The notes: generated from the sequence alone by a model not told the origin. Counted from the first letter of the stretch, positions 9,338 to 24,286 are shown. The stretch is 64,000 bases of DNA from Balaenoptera acutorostrata (GCF_949987535.1 NC_080064.1:126508708-126572707); one strand, 5' to 3'. Numbers and translations: made by a program.

Positions 9338-10582
9338 GGGTAGGGAATAGGCAAGAAAATTCAACACATGAGAAATTTTTCAGGAAGTCAATATGAAGAG
9401 GGAAGTTGTACTCACTCTTTAACAAAAAAAGGAAAAGAAGAAAAAGGGGATGCCTAAAGCTCAGTGTAAGGAATTATTAGCCACATGCCTATCCAACCTC
9501 CAAAAAGGTTTCAGCTCACACAGGTCAAATGGCCATCAGCAAAAAGTCCACAAACTATAAATGCAGAAGGGGTTTTAGAGAACTCTGTACCTCCTAGCTC
9601 TGGTGGGATCTAAAGTGGTAACAGCACTAACAAAAACGGAATGGAGCTGCTTTACAAGGTAAAAACTGAGCTACCATATGATGCGACAGGGCACCTTTTG
9701 AGCCTATTAACTAAGACCACCAGAATCGGAAAGACAGAGGCAGGCAAATGTGCACTGCAGCAATATTGAAATAGCCAAGACATGGAAGCAAAAAAAAGGT
9801 CCATAAACAGATGAATGGACAAAGACGAAGTGGTATACGTACCAAATGGAATAGAAGCCTCGGGAACAAAATGAACAATGCCGTTTTCAGGACTACAGTT
9901 GAGCCTAGAAATAATCATATAAGGTTAAGTAAGTCAAAAGGGTATGACAAATATCCTATGATATCATTTATACATGTTATCCTAAGATTGCTACCAATGA
10001 ACATATTTCCACAAAAAAAGACACTCACAGACTTATCAAATAAACTAATGGTTAGCCAAACTGAAAGGTGGGAGGATGGGTAAATTAGGACTATGGCGTT
10101 TACATACATATACTAATGTATGTTAAATGTATGTAAACATATAACAGATAAACTATATGAATTATATAATCACCAATACCTTTAAAATATATATTGTGTA
10201 ATCACATACATGCTAACAGGATCCGAAGATGAACAGACATATGTATGAATCATTGAGCAGATTCTGTACAGCCAGACAATGAAAACACTCTAATCAAATT
10301 TACTCCGATAAGAAATAGAAATTAAATTTAAAAAACAAACAGAAGTAAGGAGACATAAACTTCTCGGGGCTTCTCCCAGCACATTCCACTCTAACTCACA
10401 ACCTCGGAACACTACCTAGAGGAAGACTCTGTTGCCCTAGTAACAAGAGTTGAGAACGTAATAATGCTGCCGCCTTGTGGCTGTTTCCCACAACAGCAGC
10501 TTTATACCCAGTGCCTATTGTTGCTTAATAGTCACAAGGACTGCAGGGCACTAAATGACACCTGCCTTCAAAAAAGGCCCTG
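9338..10582 (+). repeat. Monomer 8, chimera A'/c, no SINE
   Basis: Copy of unit 4 with the same A-to-C structure, so it descends from one exchange event followed by duplication of the tetramer. Confidence 0.93.
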
Positions 10583-12148
10583 GGGTAGGGAATAGGCAAG
10601 AAAATTCAACACATGAGAAATTTTTCAGGAAGTCAATATGAAGAGGGAAGTTGTACTCACTCTTTAACAAAAAAAGGAAAAGAAGAAAAAGGGGATGCCT
10701 AAAGCTCAGTGTAAGGAATTATTAGCCACATGCCTATCCAACCTCCAAAAAGGTTTCAGCTCACACAGGTCAAATGGCCATCAGCAAAAAGTCCACAAAC
10801 TATAAATGCAGAAGGGGTTTTAGAGAACTCTGTACCTCCTAGCTCTGGTGGGATCTAAAGTGGTAACAGCACTAACAAAAAAGGAATGGAGCTGCTTTAC
10901 AAGGTAAAAACTGAGCTACCATATGATGCGACAGGGCACCTTTTGAGCCTATTAACTAAGACCACCAGAATCGGAAAGACAGAGGCAGGCAAATGTGCAC
11001 TGCAGCAATATTGAAATAGCCAAGACATGGAAGCAAAAAAAAGGTCCATAAACAGATGAATGGACAAAGACGAAGTGGTATACGTACCAAATGGAATAGA
11101 AGCCTCGGGAACAAAATGAACAATGCCGTTTTCAGGACTACAGTTGAGCCTAGAAATAATCATATAAGGTTAAGTAAGTCAAAAGGGTATGACAGGGGCT
11201 TCCCTGGTGGCGCAGTGATAGAGAATCTGCCTGCTAATGCAGGGGACGCGGGTTCGAGCCCTGGTCTGGGAGGATCCCACGTGCCACAGAGCAACTGGGA
11301 CCCTGAGCCACAACTGCTGAGCCTGCGCATCTGGAGCCTGTGCCCCGCAACGGAAGGGGCCACGATAGTGAGAGGCCCGCGCACCGCAATGAAGAGTGGC
11401 CCCCGCTTGCCGCAACTAGAGAAAGCCCTCGCACGAAACGAAGACCCAACACAGCTAAATAAATAGATAAATAAATAAATAAAGTAGCTATTAATTAAAA
11501 AAAAAGGGTATGACAAATATCCTATGATATCATTTATACATGTTATCCTAAGATTGCTACCAATGAACATATTTCCACAAAAAAAGACACTCAGAGACTT
11601 ATCAAATAAACTAATGGTTAGCCAAAATGAAAGGTGGGAGGATGGGTAAATTAGGACTATGGTGTTTACATACATATACTAATGTATGTTAAATGTATAT
11701 AAACATATAACAGAAATACTATATGAATTATATAATCACCAATACCTTTAAAATATATATTGTGTAATCACATACATGCTAACAGGATCCGAAGATGAAC
11801 AGACATATGTATGAATCATTGAGCAGATTCTGTACAGCCAGACAATCAAAACACTCTAATCAAATTTACTCCGATAAGAAATAGAAATTAAATTGAAAAA
11901 ACAAACAGAAGTAAGGAGACATGAAGTTCTGGGGGCTTGTCCCAGCACATTCCACTCTAGTTTACAACCTCGGAACACTACCTCCAGGAAGACTCTGTTG
12001 CCCTAGTAACAAGAGTTGAGAACGTAATAATGCTGCCGCCTTGTGGCTGTTTCCCACAACAGCAGCTTTATACCCAGTGCCAATTGTTGCTTAATAGTCA
12101 CAAGGACTGCAGGGCTCTAAATGACACCTGCCCTCAAAAAATGCCCTG
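10583..12148 (+). repeat. Monomer 9, type A with SINE
   Basis: Starts three 4,046-bp ABC trimers. Marks are those of units 5 and 15 (aaaaaaggaatgg, gaaatactat). Confidence 0.96.
11194..11501 (+). mobile_element. CHR-type SINE, copy 3 (haplotype 1)
   Basis: Same site and duplication (11181-11193, 11502-11514). Haplotype 1. Confidence 0.93.
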
Positions 12149-13386
12149 CGGTAGGGAATAGGCAAGAAAATTCAAGACATGAGAAAATTTTCAAGAAGTC
12201 AATAAGAGGAAGGAAGTTGTACTCACGCTTTAAAAAAAAGGAAAAGAAAAAAAAGGACATGCCTAAAGCTCAGTATAAGGAATTATTAGCCATAGGCAAA
12301 TTCAAATTCAAAAACGTTTCAGCTCACACCAGTCATGACCATCAGCAAAAAGTCTACAAACTATAAATGCTGAAGGGGTTTTAGAGAACTGTGTACCTTC
12401 TAGCTGCTGGTGGGATGTAAAGTGGTAACAGCACTAACGCAAACTGAATCGAGCTGCTTTACAAGGTAAAACCTGAGCTACCATATGATGCGGCAGGGCA
12501 CCTTTTGGGCCTATAACCTAAGACCACCAGAATCGGAAAGACAGAGGCAGGCAAATGTGCACTGCAGCAATATTGAAATAGCCAAGAAATGGAAGCAAAA
12601 AAAGATCCATAAACAGATGAATGGACAAAAAGAAGAGGTATATGGACAGCATGGAATAGTAGCCTCGGAAAAAAAATAAACAATGCCGTGTTCAGGACTA
12701 CAGTTGAGCCTAGAAATAATCATATAAGGTTAAGTAAGTCAAAAAGGTATGACAAATATCCTATGATATCATTTATACATGTTATCCTAAGATTGCTACC
12801 AATGAACATATTTCCACAAAAAAAGACACTCACAGACTTATCAAATAAACTAATTGTTAGCCAAAATGAAAGGTGGGAGGATGGGTAAATTAGGACTATG
12901 GGGTTAACATACATATAGTAATGTTTGTTAAATGTATATAAACAAAAAACATACAAACTATATAAATTATATAATCACAATACCTTTAAAATATACATTC
13001 TGTAATTCCATACATGCTAACATGATCCGAAGAGGAACAGACATATGTGTGAATCATTGAGTAGATTCTGTACAGCCAGACAATCAAAACACTCTAATCA
13101 AATTTACTCCGATAAGAAATAGAAATTAAATTTAAAAAACAAACATAAGTAAGGAGACATGAAGTTCTGGGGGCTTGTCCCAGCACATTCCACTCTAGTT
13201 TACAACCTCGGAACACTACCTCCAGGAAGACTCTGTTGCCCTAGTAACAAGAGTTGAGAACGTAATAATGCTGCTGCCTTGTGGCTGTTTCCCACAACAG
13301 CAGCTTTAAACACACTGCTAATGGTTGCTTCATAGTCACAAGGATTGCAGGGCTCTAAATGACACCTGCCCTCAAGAAATGCCCTG
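12149..13386 (+). repeat. Monomer 10, type B
   Basis: Marks caaaaaacat and gagttgagaacg, shared with B units 16 and 21. Private base: caaaaacgtttcag at about 12310 where others have caaaaaggtttcag. Confidence 0.96.
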
Positions 13387-14628
13387 GAGTGGGGAATAGG
13401 CAAGAAAATTCAACACATGAGAAATTTTTCAAGAAGTCAATATGAAGAGGGAAGTTGTACTCACTCTTTATCAAAAAAAGGAAAAGAAAAAAAAGGACAT
13501 GCTTAAAGCTCAGTATAAGGAATTATTAGCCACATGCAAATTCAAATTCAAAAAGGTTTCAGCTCACACCAGTCATGACCATCAGCAAAAAGACTACAAA
13601 CTATAAATGCTTAAGGGGTTTGAGAAAAATGTGTACCTTCTAGCTGCTCGTGGGATGTAAAGTGGTAACAGCACTAACGAAAACTGAATGGAGCTGCTAC
13701 AAAGGTAAAAATTGAGCTACCATATGATGCGGCAGGGCACCTTTTGGGCCTATAACCTAAGACCACCAGAATCGGAAAGACAGAGGCAGGCAAATGTGAA
13801 CTGCAACAACATTGATATAGCCAAGACATGGAAGCAAAAAAAAGGTCCATAAACAGATGAATGGACAAAGACGAAGTGGTATACGTACCAAATGGAATAG
13901 AAGCCTCGGGAACAAAATGAACAATGCCGTTTTCAGGACTACAGTTGAGCCTAGAAATAATCATATAAGGTTAAGTAAGTCAAAAGGGTATGACAAATAT
14001 CCTATGATATCATTTATACATGTTATCCTAAGATTGCTACCAATGAACATATTTCCACAAAAAAAGACACTCACAGACTTATCAAATAAACTAATGGTTA
14101 GCCAAACTGAAAGGTGGGAGGATGGGTAAATTAGGACTATGGCGTTTACATACATATACTAATGTATGTTAAATGTATGTAAACATATAACAGATAAACT
14201 ATATGAATTATATAATCACCAATACCTTTAAAATATATATTGTGTAATCACATACATGCTAACAGGATCCGAAGATGAACAGACATATGTATGAATCATT
14301 GAGCAGATTCTGTACAGCCAGACAATGAAAACACTCTAATCAAATTTACTCCGATAAGAAATAGAAATTAAATTTAAAAAACAAACAGAAGTAAGGAGAC
14401 ATAAACTTCTCGGGGCTTCTCCCAGCACATTCCACTCTAACTCACAACCTCGGAACACTACCTAGAGGAAGACTCTGTTGCCCTAGTAACAAGAGTTGAG
14501 AACGTAATAATGCTGCCGCCTTGTGGCTGTTTCCCACAACAGCAGCTTTATACCCAGTGCCTATTGTTGCTTAATAGTCACAAGGACTGCAGGGCACTAA
14601 ATGACACCTGCCTTCAAAAAAGGCCCTG
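13387..14628 (+). repeat. Monomer 11, type C
   Basis: C-type throughout with atacgtacc and ccaaactgaaagg, the common form in the rest of the array. Followed by A. Confidence 0.96.
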
Positions 14629-16194
14629 GGGTAGGGAATAGGCAAGAAAATTCAACACATGAGAAATTTTTCAGGAAGTCAATATGAAGAGGGAAGTTGT
14701 ACTCACTCTTTAACAAAAAAAGGAAAAGAAGAAAAAGGGGATGCCTAAAGCTCAGTGTAAGGAATTATTAGCCACATGCCTATCCAACCTCCAAAAAGGT
14801 TTCAGCTCACACAGGTCAAATGGCCATCAGCAAAAAGTCCACAAACTATAAATGCAGAAGGGGTTTTAGAGAACTCTGTACCTCCTAGCTCTGGTGGGAT
14901 CTAAAGTGGTAACAGCACTAACAAAAACGGAATGGAGCTGCTTTACAAGGTAAAAACTGAGCTACCATATGATGCGACAGGGCACCTTTTGAGCCTATTA
15001 ACTAAGACCACCAGAATCGGAAAGACAGAGGCAGGCAAATGTGCACTGCAGCAATATTGAAATAGCCAAGACATGGAAGCAAAAAAAAGGTCCATAAACA
15101 GATGAATGGACAAAGACGAAGTGGTATACGTACCAAATGGAATAGAAGCCTCGGGAACAAAATGAACAATGCCGTTTTCAGGACTACAGTTGAGCCTAGA
15201 AATAATCATATAAGGTTAAGTAAGTCAAAAGGGTATGACAGGGGCTTCCCTGGTGGCGCAGTGATAGAGAATCTGCCTGCTAATGCAGGGGACGCGGGTT
15301 CGAGCCCTGGTCTGGGAGGATCCCACGTGCCACAGAGCAACTGGGACCGTGAGCCACAACTGCTGAGCCTGCGCATCTGGAGCCTGTGCCCCGCAACGGA
15401 AGGGGCCACGATAGTGAGAGGCCCGCGCACCGCAATGAAGACTGGCTCCCGCTTGCCGCAACTAGAGAAAGCCCTCGCACGAAACGAAGACCCAACACAG
15501 CTAAATAAATAGATAAATAAATAAATAAAGTAGCTATTAATTTAAAAAAAAGGGTATGACAAATATCCTATGATATCATTTATACATGTTATCCTAAGAT
15601 TGCTACCAATGAACATATTTCCACAAAAAAAGACACTCAGAGACTTATCAAATAAACTAATGGTTAGCCAAAATGAAAGGTGGGAGGATGGGTAAATTAG
15701 GACTATGGTGTTTACATACATATACTAATGTATGTTAAATGTATATAAACATATAACAGAAAAACTATATGAATTATATAATCACCAATACCTTTAAAAT
15801 ATATATTGTGTAATCACATACATGGTAACAGGATCCGAAGATGAACAGACATATGTATGAATCATTGAGCAGATTCTGTACAGCCAGACAATCAAAACAC
15901 TCTAATCAAATTTACTCCGATAAGAAATAGAAATTAAATTGAAAAAACAAACAGAAGTAAGGAGACATGAAGTTCTGGGGGCTTGTCCCAGCACATTCCA
16001 CTCTAGTTTACAACCTCGGAACACTACCTCCAGGAAGACTCTGTTGCCCTAGTAACAAGAGTTGAGAACGTAATAATGCTGCCGCCTTGTGGCTGTTTCC
16101 CACAACAGCAGCTTTATACCCAGTGCCAATTGTTGCTTAATAGTCACAAGGACTGCAGGGCTCTAAATGACACCTGCCCTCAAAAAATGCCCTG
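14629..16194 (+). repeat. Monomer 12, type A with SINE
   Basis: First A with SINE haplotype 2. Right-part mark catggtaac is shared with units 18 and 23. Confidence 0.96.
15240..15547 (+). mobile_element. CHR-type SINE, copy 4 (haplotype 2)
   Basis: Same site (duplications 15227-15239, 15548-15560). Haplotype 2 has gggaccgtgag, agactggctcccgc and a tail with ttaattta in place of ttaattaa. Confidence 0.93.
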
Positions 16195-17432
16195 CGGTAG
16201 GGAATAGGCAAGAAAATTCAAGACATGAGAAAATTTTCAAGAAGTCAATAAGAGGAAGGAAGTTGTACTCACGCTTTAAAAAAAAGGAAAAGAAAAAAAA
16301 GGACATGCCTAAAGCTCAGTATAAGGAATTATTAGCCATAGGCAAATTCAAATTCAAAAAGGTTTCAGCTCACACCAGTCATGACCATCAGCAAAAAGTC
16401 TACAAACTATAAATGCTGAAGGGGTTTTAGAGAACTGTGTACCTTCTAGCTGCTGGTGGGATGTAAAGTGGTAACAGCACTAACGCAAACTGAATCGAGC
16501 TGCTTTACAAGGTAAAACCTGAGCTACCATATGATGCGGCAGGGCACCTTTTGGGCCTATAACCTAAGACCACCAGAATCGGAAAGACAGAGGCAGGCAA
16601 ATGTGCACTGCAGCAATATTGAAATAGCCAAGAAATGGAAGCAAAAAAAGATCCATAAACAGATGAATGGACAAAAAGAAGAGGTATATGGACAGCATGG
16701 AATAGTAGCCTCGGAAAAAAAATAAACAATGCCGTGTTCAGGACTACAGTTGAGCCTAGAAATAATCATATAAGGTTAAGTAAGTCAAAAAGGTATGACA
16801 AATATCCTATGATATCATTTATACATGTTATCCTAAGATTGCTACCAATGAACATATTTCCACAAAAAAAGACACTCACAGACTTATCAAATAAACTAAT
16901 TGTTAGCCAAAATGAAAGGTGGGAGGATGGGTAAATTAGGACTATGGGGTTAACATACATATAGTAATGTTTGTTAAATGTATATAAACAAAAATCATAC
17001 AAACTATATAAATTATATAATCACAATACCTTTAAAATATACATTCTGTAATTCCATACATGCTAACATGATCCGAAGAGGAACAGACATATGTGTGAAT
17101 CATTGAGTAGATTCTGTACAGCCAGACAATCAAAACACTCTAATCAAATTTACTCCGATAAGAAATAGAAATTAAATTTAAAAAACAAACATAAGTAAGG
17201 AGACATGAAGTTCTGGGGGCTTGTCCCAGCACATTCCACTCTAGTTTACAACCTCGGAACACTACCTCCAGGAAGACTCTGTTGCCCTAGTAACAAGAGT
17301 TGAGAATGTAATAATGCTGCTGCCTTGTGGCTGTTTCCCACAACAGCAGCTTTAAACACACTGCTAATGGTTGCTTCATAGTCACAAGGATTGCAGGGCT
17401 CTAAATGACACCTGCCCTCAAGAAATGCCCTG
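16195..17432 (+). repeat. Monomer 13, type B
   Basis: Marks caaaaatcat with acatgaagttc and gagttgagaatg, shared with B units 19 and 24, each of which also follows a haplotype 2 A unit. Confidence 0.96.
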
Positions 17433-18674
17433 GAGTGGGGAATAGGCAAGAAAATTCAACACATGAGAAATTTTTCAAGAAGTCAATATGAAGAGGGAAG
17501 TTGTACTCACTCTTTATCAAAAAAAGGAAAAGAAAAAAAAGGACATGCTTAAAGCTCAGTATAAGGAATTATTAGCCACATGCAAATTCAAATTCAAAAA
17601 GGTTTCAGCTCACACCAGTCATGACCATCAGCAAAAAGACTACAAACTATAAATGCTTAAGGGGTTTGAGAAAAATGTGTACCTTCTAGCTGCTCGTGGG
17701 ATGTAAAGTGGTAACAGCACTAACGAAAACTGAATGGAGCTGCTACAAAGGTAAAAATTGAGCTACCATATGATGCGGCAGGGCACCTTTTGGGCCTATA
17801 ACCTAAGACCACCAGAATCGGAAAGACAGAGGCAGGCAAATGTGAACTGCAACAACATTGATATAGCCAAGACATGGAAGCAAAAAAAAGGTCCATAAAC
17901 AGATGAATGGACAAAGACGAAGTGGTATACGTACCAAATGGAATAGAAGCCTCGGGAACAAAATGAACAATGCCGTTTTCAGGACTACAGTTGAGCCTAG
18001 AAATAATCATATAAGGTTAAGTAAGTCAAAAGGGTATGACAAATATCCTATGATATCATTTATACATGTTATCCTAAGATTGCTACCAATGAACATATTT
18101 CCACAAAAAAAGACACTCACAGACTTATCAAATAAACTAATGGTTAGCCAAACTGAAAGGTGGGAGGATGGGTAAATTAGGACTATGGCGTTTACATACA
18201 TATACTAATGTATGTTAAATGTATGTAAACATATAACAGATAAACTATATGAATTATATAATCACCAATACCTTTAAAATATATATTGTGTAATCACATA
18301 CATGCTAACAGGATCCGAAGATGAACAGACATATGTATGAATCATTGAGCAGATTCTGTACAGCCAGACAATGAAAACACTCTAATCAAATTTACTCCGA
18401 TAAGAAATAGAAATTAAATTTAAAAAACAAACAGAAGTAAGGAGACATAAACTTCTCGGGGCTTCTCCCAGCACATTCCACTCTAACTCACAACCTCGGA
18501 ACACTACCTAGAGGAAGACTCTGTTGCCCTAGTAACAAGAGTTGAGAACGTAATAATGCTGCCGCCTTGTGGCTGTTTCCCACAACAGCAGCTTTATACC
18601 CAGTGCCTATTGTTGCTTAATAGTCACAAGGACTGCAGGGCACTAAATGACACCTGCCTTCAAAAAAGGCCCTG
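17433..18674 (+). repeat. Monomer 14, type C
   Basis: C-type throughout. Followed by A. Confidence 0.96.
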
Positions 18675-20240
18675 GGGTAGGGAATAGGCAAGAAAATTCA
18701 ACACATGAGAAATTTTTCAGGAAGTCAATATGAAGAGGGAAGTTGTACTCACTCTTTAACAAAAAAAGGAAAAGAAGAAAAAGGGGATGCCTAAAGCTCA
18801 GTGTAAGGAATTATTAGCCACATGCCTATCCAACCTCCAAAAAGGTTTCAGCTCACACAGGTCAAATGGCCATCAGCAAAAAGTCCACAAACTATAAATG
18901 CAGAAGGGGTTTTAGAGAACTCTGTACCTCCTAGCTCTGGTGGGATCTAAAGTGGTAACAGCACTAACAAAAAAGGAATGGAGCTGCTTTACAAGGTAAA
19001 AACTGAGCTACCATATGATGCGACAGGGCACCTTTTGAGCCTATTAACTAAGACCACCAGAATCGGAAAGACAGAGGCAGGCAAATGTGCACTGCAGCAA
19101 TATTGAAATAGCCAAGACATGGAAGCAAAAAAAAGGTCCATAAACAGATGAATGGACAAAGACGAAGTGGTATACGTACCAAATGGAATAGAAGCCTCGG
19201 GAACAAAATGAACAATGCCGTTTTCAGGACTACAGTTGAGCCTAGAAATAATCATATAAGGTTAAGTAAGTCAAAAGGGTATGACAGGGGCTTCCCTGGT
19301 GGCGCAGTGATAGAGAATCTGCCTGCTAATGCAGGGGACGCGGGTTCGAGCCCTGGTCTGGGAGGATCCCACGTGCCACAGAGCAACTGGGACCCTGAGC
19401 CACAACTGCTGAGCCTGCGCATCTGGAGCCTGTGCCCCGCAACGGAAGGGGCCACGATAGTGAGAGGCCCGCGCACCGCAATGAAGAGTGGCCCCCGCTT
19501 GCCGCAACTAGAGAAAGCCCTCGCACGAAACGAAGACCCAACACAGCTAAATAAATAGATAAATAAATAAATAAAGTAGCTATTAATTAAAAAAAAAGGG
19601 TATGACAAATATCCTATGATATCATTTATACATGTTATCCTAAGATTGCTACCAATGAACATATTTCCACAAAAAAAGACACTCAGAGACTTATCAAATA
19701 AACTAATGGTTAGCCAAAATGAAAGGTGGGAGGATGGGTAAATTAGGACTATGGTGTTTACATACATATACTAATGTATGTTAAATGTATATAAACATAT
19801 AACAGAAATACTATATGAATTATATAATCACCAATACCTTTAAAATATATATTGTGTAATCACATACATGCTAACAGGATCCGAAGATGAACAGACATAT
19901 GTATGAATCATTGAGCAGATTCTGTACAGCCAGACAATCAAAACACTCTAATCAAATTTACTCCGATAAGAAATAGAAATTAAATTGAAAAAACAAACAG
20001 AAGTAAGGAGACATGAAGTTCTGGGGGCTTGTCCCAGCACATTCCACTCTAGTTTACAACCTCGGAACACTACCTCCAGGAAGACTCTGTTGCCCTAGTA
20101 ACAAGAGTTGAGAACGTAATAATGCTGCCGCCTTGTGGCTGTTTCCCACAACAGCAGCTTTATACCCAGTGCCAATTGTTGCTTAATAGTCACAAGGACT
20201 GCAGGGCTCTAAATGACACCTGCCCTCAAAAAATGCCCTG
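18675..20240 (+). repeat. Monomer 15, type A with SINE
   Basis: Returns to the marks of unit 9 (aaaaaaggaatgg, gaaatactat), two trimers or 8,092 bases away, skipping unit 12. Confidence 0.96.
19286..19593 (+). mobile_element. CHR-type SINE, copy 5 (haplotype 1)
   Basis: Same site (19273-19285, 19594-19606). Last haplotype 1 copy in the window. Confidence 0.93.
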
Positions 20241-21478
20241 CGGTAGGGAATAGGCAAGAAAATTCAAGACATGAGAAAATTTTCAAGAAGTCAATAAGAG
20301 GAAGGAAGTTGTACTCACGCTTTAAAAAAAAGGAAAAGAAAAAAAAGGACATGCCTAAAGCTCAGTATAAGGAATTATTAGCCATAGGCAAATTCAAATT
20401 CAAAAAGGTTTCAGCTCACACCAGTCATGACCATCAGCAAAAAGTCTACAAACTATAAATGCTGAAGGGGTTTTAGAGAACTGTGTACCTTCTAGCTGCT
20501 GGTGGGATGTAAAGTGGTAACAGCACTAACGCAAACTGAATCGAGCTGCTTTACAAGGTAAAACCTGAGCTACCATATGATGCGGCAGGGCACCTTTTGG
20601 GCCTATAACCTAAGACCACCAGAATCGGAAAGACAGAGGCAGGCAAATGTGCACTGCAGCAATATTGAAATAGCCAAGAAATGGAAGCAAAAAAAGATCC
20701 ATAAACAGATGAATGGACAAAAAGAAGAGGTATATGGACAGCATGGAATAGTAGCCTCGGAAAAAAAATAAACAATGCCGTGTTCAGGACTACAGTTGAG
20801 CCTAGAAATAATCATATAAGGTTAAGTAAGTCAAAAAGGTATGACAAATATCCTATGATATCATTTATACATGTTATCCTAAGATTGCTACCAATGAACA
20901 TATTTCCACAAAAAAAGACACTCACAGACTTATCAAATAAACTAATTGTTAGCCAAAATGAAAGGTGGGAGGATGGGTAAATTAGGACTATGGGGTTAAC
21001 ATACATATAGTAATGTTTGTTAAATGTATATAAACAAAAAACATACAAACTATATAAATTATATAATCACAATACCTTTAAAATATACATTCTGTAATTC
21101 CATACATGCTAACATGATCCGAAGAGGAACAGACATATGTGTGAATCATTGAGTAGATTCTGTACAGCCAGACAATCAAAACACTCTAATCAAATTTACT
21201 CCGATAAGAAATAGAAATTAAATTTAAAAAACAAACATAAGTAAGGAGACATGAAGTTCTGGGGGCTTGTCCCAGCACATTCCACTCTAGTTTACAACCT
21301 CGGAACACTACCTCCAGGAAGACTCTGTTGCCCTAGTAACAAGAGTTGAGAACGTAATAATGCTGCTGCCTTGTGGCTGTTTCCCACAACAGCAGCTTTA
21401 AACACACTGCTAATGGTTGCTTCATAGTCACAAGGATTGCAGGGCTCTAAATGACACCTGCCCTCAAGAAATGCCCTG
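20241..21478 (+). repeat. Monomer 16, type B
   Basis: Marks caaaaaacat and gagttgagaacg, as in unit 10. Confidence 0.96.
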
Positions 21479-22720
21479 GAGTGGGGAATAGGCAAGAAAA
21501 TTCAACACATGAGAAATTTTTCAAGAAGTCAATATGAAGAGGGAAGTTGTACTCACTCTTTATCAAAAAAAGGAAAAGAAAAAAAAGGACATGCTTAAAG
21601 CTCAGTATAAGGAATTATTAGCCACATGCAAATTCAAATTCAAAAAGGTTTCAGCTCACACCAGTCATGACCATCAGCAAAAAGACTACAAACTATAAAT
21701 GCTTAAGGGGTTTGAGAAAAATGTGTACCTTCTAGCTGCTCGTGGGATGTAAAGTGGTAACAGCACTAACGAAAACTGAATGGAGCTGCTACAAAGGTAA
21801 AAATTGAGCTACCATATGATGCGGCAGGGCACCTTTTGGGCCTATAACCTAAGACCACCAGAATCGGAAAGACAGAGGCAGGCAAATGTGAACTGCAACA
21901 ACATTGATATAGCCAAGACATGGAAGCAAAAAAAAGGTCCATAAACAGATGAATGGACAAAGACGAAGTGGTATACGTACCAAATGGAATAGAAGCCTCG
22001 GGAACAAAATGAACAATGCCGTTTTCAGGACTACAGTTGAGCCTAGAAATAATCATATAAGGTTAAGTAAGTCAAAAGGGTATGACAAATATCCTATGAT
22101 ATCATTTATACATGTTATCCTAAGATTGCTACCAATGAACATATTTCCACAAAAAAAGACACTCACAGACTTATCAAATAAACTAATGGTTAGCCAAACT
22201 GAAAGGTGGGAGGATGGGTAAATTAGGACTATGGCGTTTACATACATATACTAATGTATGTTAAATGTATGTAAACATATAACAGATAAACTATATGAAT
22301 TATATAATCACCAATACCTTTAAAATATATATTGTGTAATCACATACATGCTAACAGGATCCGAAGATGAACAGACATATGTATGAATCATTGAGCAGAT
22401 TCTGTACAGCCAGACAATGAAAACACTCTAATCAAATTTACTCCGATAAGAAATAGAAATTAAATTTAAAAAACAAACAGAAGTAAGGAGACATAAACTT
22501 CTCGGGGCTTCTCCCAGCACATTCCACTCTAACTCACAACCTCGGAACACTACCTAGAGGAAGACTCTGTTGCCCTAGTAACAAGAGTTGAGAACGTAAT
22601 AATGCTGCCGCCTTGTGGCTGTTTCCCACAACAGCAGCTTTATACCCAGTGCCTATTGTTGCTTAATAGTCACAAGGACTGCAGGGCACTAAATGACACC
22701 TGCCTTCAAAAAAGGCCCTG
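21479..22720 (+). repeat. Monomer 17, type C
   Basis: C-type throughout. Followed by A. Confidence 0.96.
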
Positions 22721-24286
22721 GGGTAGGGAATAGGCAAGAAAATTCAACACATGAGAAATTTTTCAGGAAGTCAATATGAAGAGGGAAGTTGTACTCACTC
22801 TTTAACAAAAAAAGGAAAAGAAGAAAAAGGGGATGCCTAAAGCTCAGTGTAAGGAATTATTAGCCACATGCCTATCCAACCTCCAAAAAGGTTTCAGCTC
22901 ACACAGGTCAAATGGCCATCAGCAAAAAGTCCACAAACTATAAATGCAGAAGGGGTTTTAGAGAACTCTGTACCTCCTAGCTCTGGTGGGATCTAAAGTG
23001 GTAACAGCACTAACAAAAACGGAATGGAGCTGCTTTACAAGGTAAAAACTGAGCTACCATATGATGCGACAGGGCACCTTTTGAGCCTATTAACTAAGAC
23101 CACCAGAATCGGAAAGACAGAGGCAGGCAAATGTGCACTGCAGCAATATTGAAATAGCCAAGACATGGAAGCAAAAAAAAGGTCCATAAACAGATGAATG
23201 GACAAAGACGAAGTGGTATACGTACCGAATGGAATAGAAGCCTCGGGAACAAAATGAACAATGCCGTTTTCAGGACTACAGTTGAGCCTAGAAATAATCA
23301 TATAAGGTTAAGTAAGTCAAAAGGGTATGACAGGGGCTTCCCTGGTGGCGCAGTGATAGAGAATCTGCCTGCTAATGCAGGGGACGCGGGTTCGAGCCCT
23401 GGTCTGGGAGGATCCCACGTGCCACAGAGCAACTGGGACCGTGAGCCACAACTGCTGAGCCTGCGCATCTGGAGCCTGTGCCCCGCAACGGAAGGGGCCA
23501 CGATAGTGAGAGGCCCGCGCACCGCAATGAAGACTGGCTCCCGCTTGCCGCAACTAGAGAAAGCCCTCGCACGAAACGAAGACCCAACACAGCTAAATAA
23601 ATAGATAAATAAATAAATAAAGTAGCTATTAATTTAAAAAAAAGGGTATGACAAATATCCTATGATATCATTTATACATGTTATCCTAAGATTGCTACCA
23701 ATGAACATATTTCCACAAAAAAAGACACTCAGAGACTTATCAAATAAACTAATGGTTAGCCAAAATGAAAGGTGGGAGGATGGGTAAATTAGGACTATGG
23801 TGTTTACATACATATACTAATGTATGTTAAATGTATATAAACATATAACAGAAAAACTATATGAATTATATAATCACCAATACCTTTAAAATATATATTG
23901 TGTAATCACATACATGGTAACAGGATCCGAAGATGAACAGACATATGTATGAATCATTGAGCAGATTCTGTACAGCCAGACAATCAAAACACTCTAATCA
24001 AATTTACTCCGATAAGAAATAGAAATTAAATTGAAAAAACAAACAGAAGTAAGGAGACATGAAGTTCTGGGGGCTTGTCCCAGCACATTCCACTCTAGTT
24101 TACAACCTCGGAACACTACCTCCAGGAAGACTCTGTTGCCCTAGTAACAAGAGTTGAGAACGTAATAATGCTGCCGCCTTGTGGCTGTTTCCCACAACAG
24201 CAGCTTTATACCCAGTGCCAATTGTTGCTTAATAGTCACAAGGACTGCAGGGCTCTAAATGACACCTGCCCTCAAAAAATGCCCTG
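22721..24286 (+). repeat. Monomer 18, type A with SINE
   Basis: Starts the first 6,526-bp ABCBC pentamer. It shares cgtaccgaatgg with unit 23 only, and catggtaac with 12 and 23. Confidence 0.96.
23332..23639 (+). mobile_element. CHR-type SINE, copy 6 (haplotype 2)
   Basis: Same site (23319-23331, 23640-23652). Haplotype 2. Confidence 0.93.
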
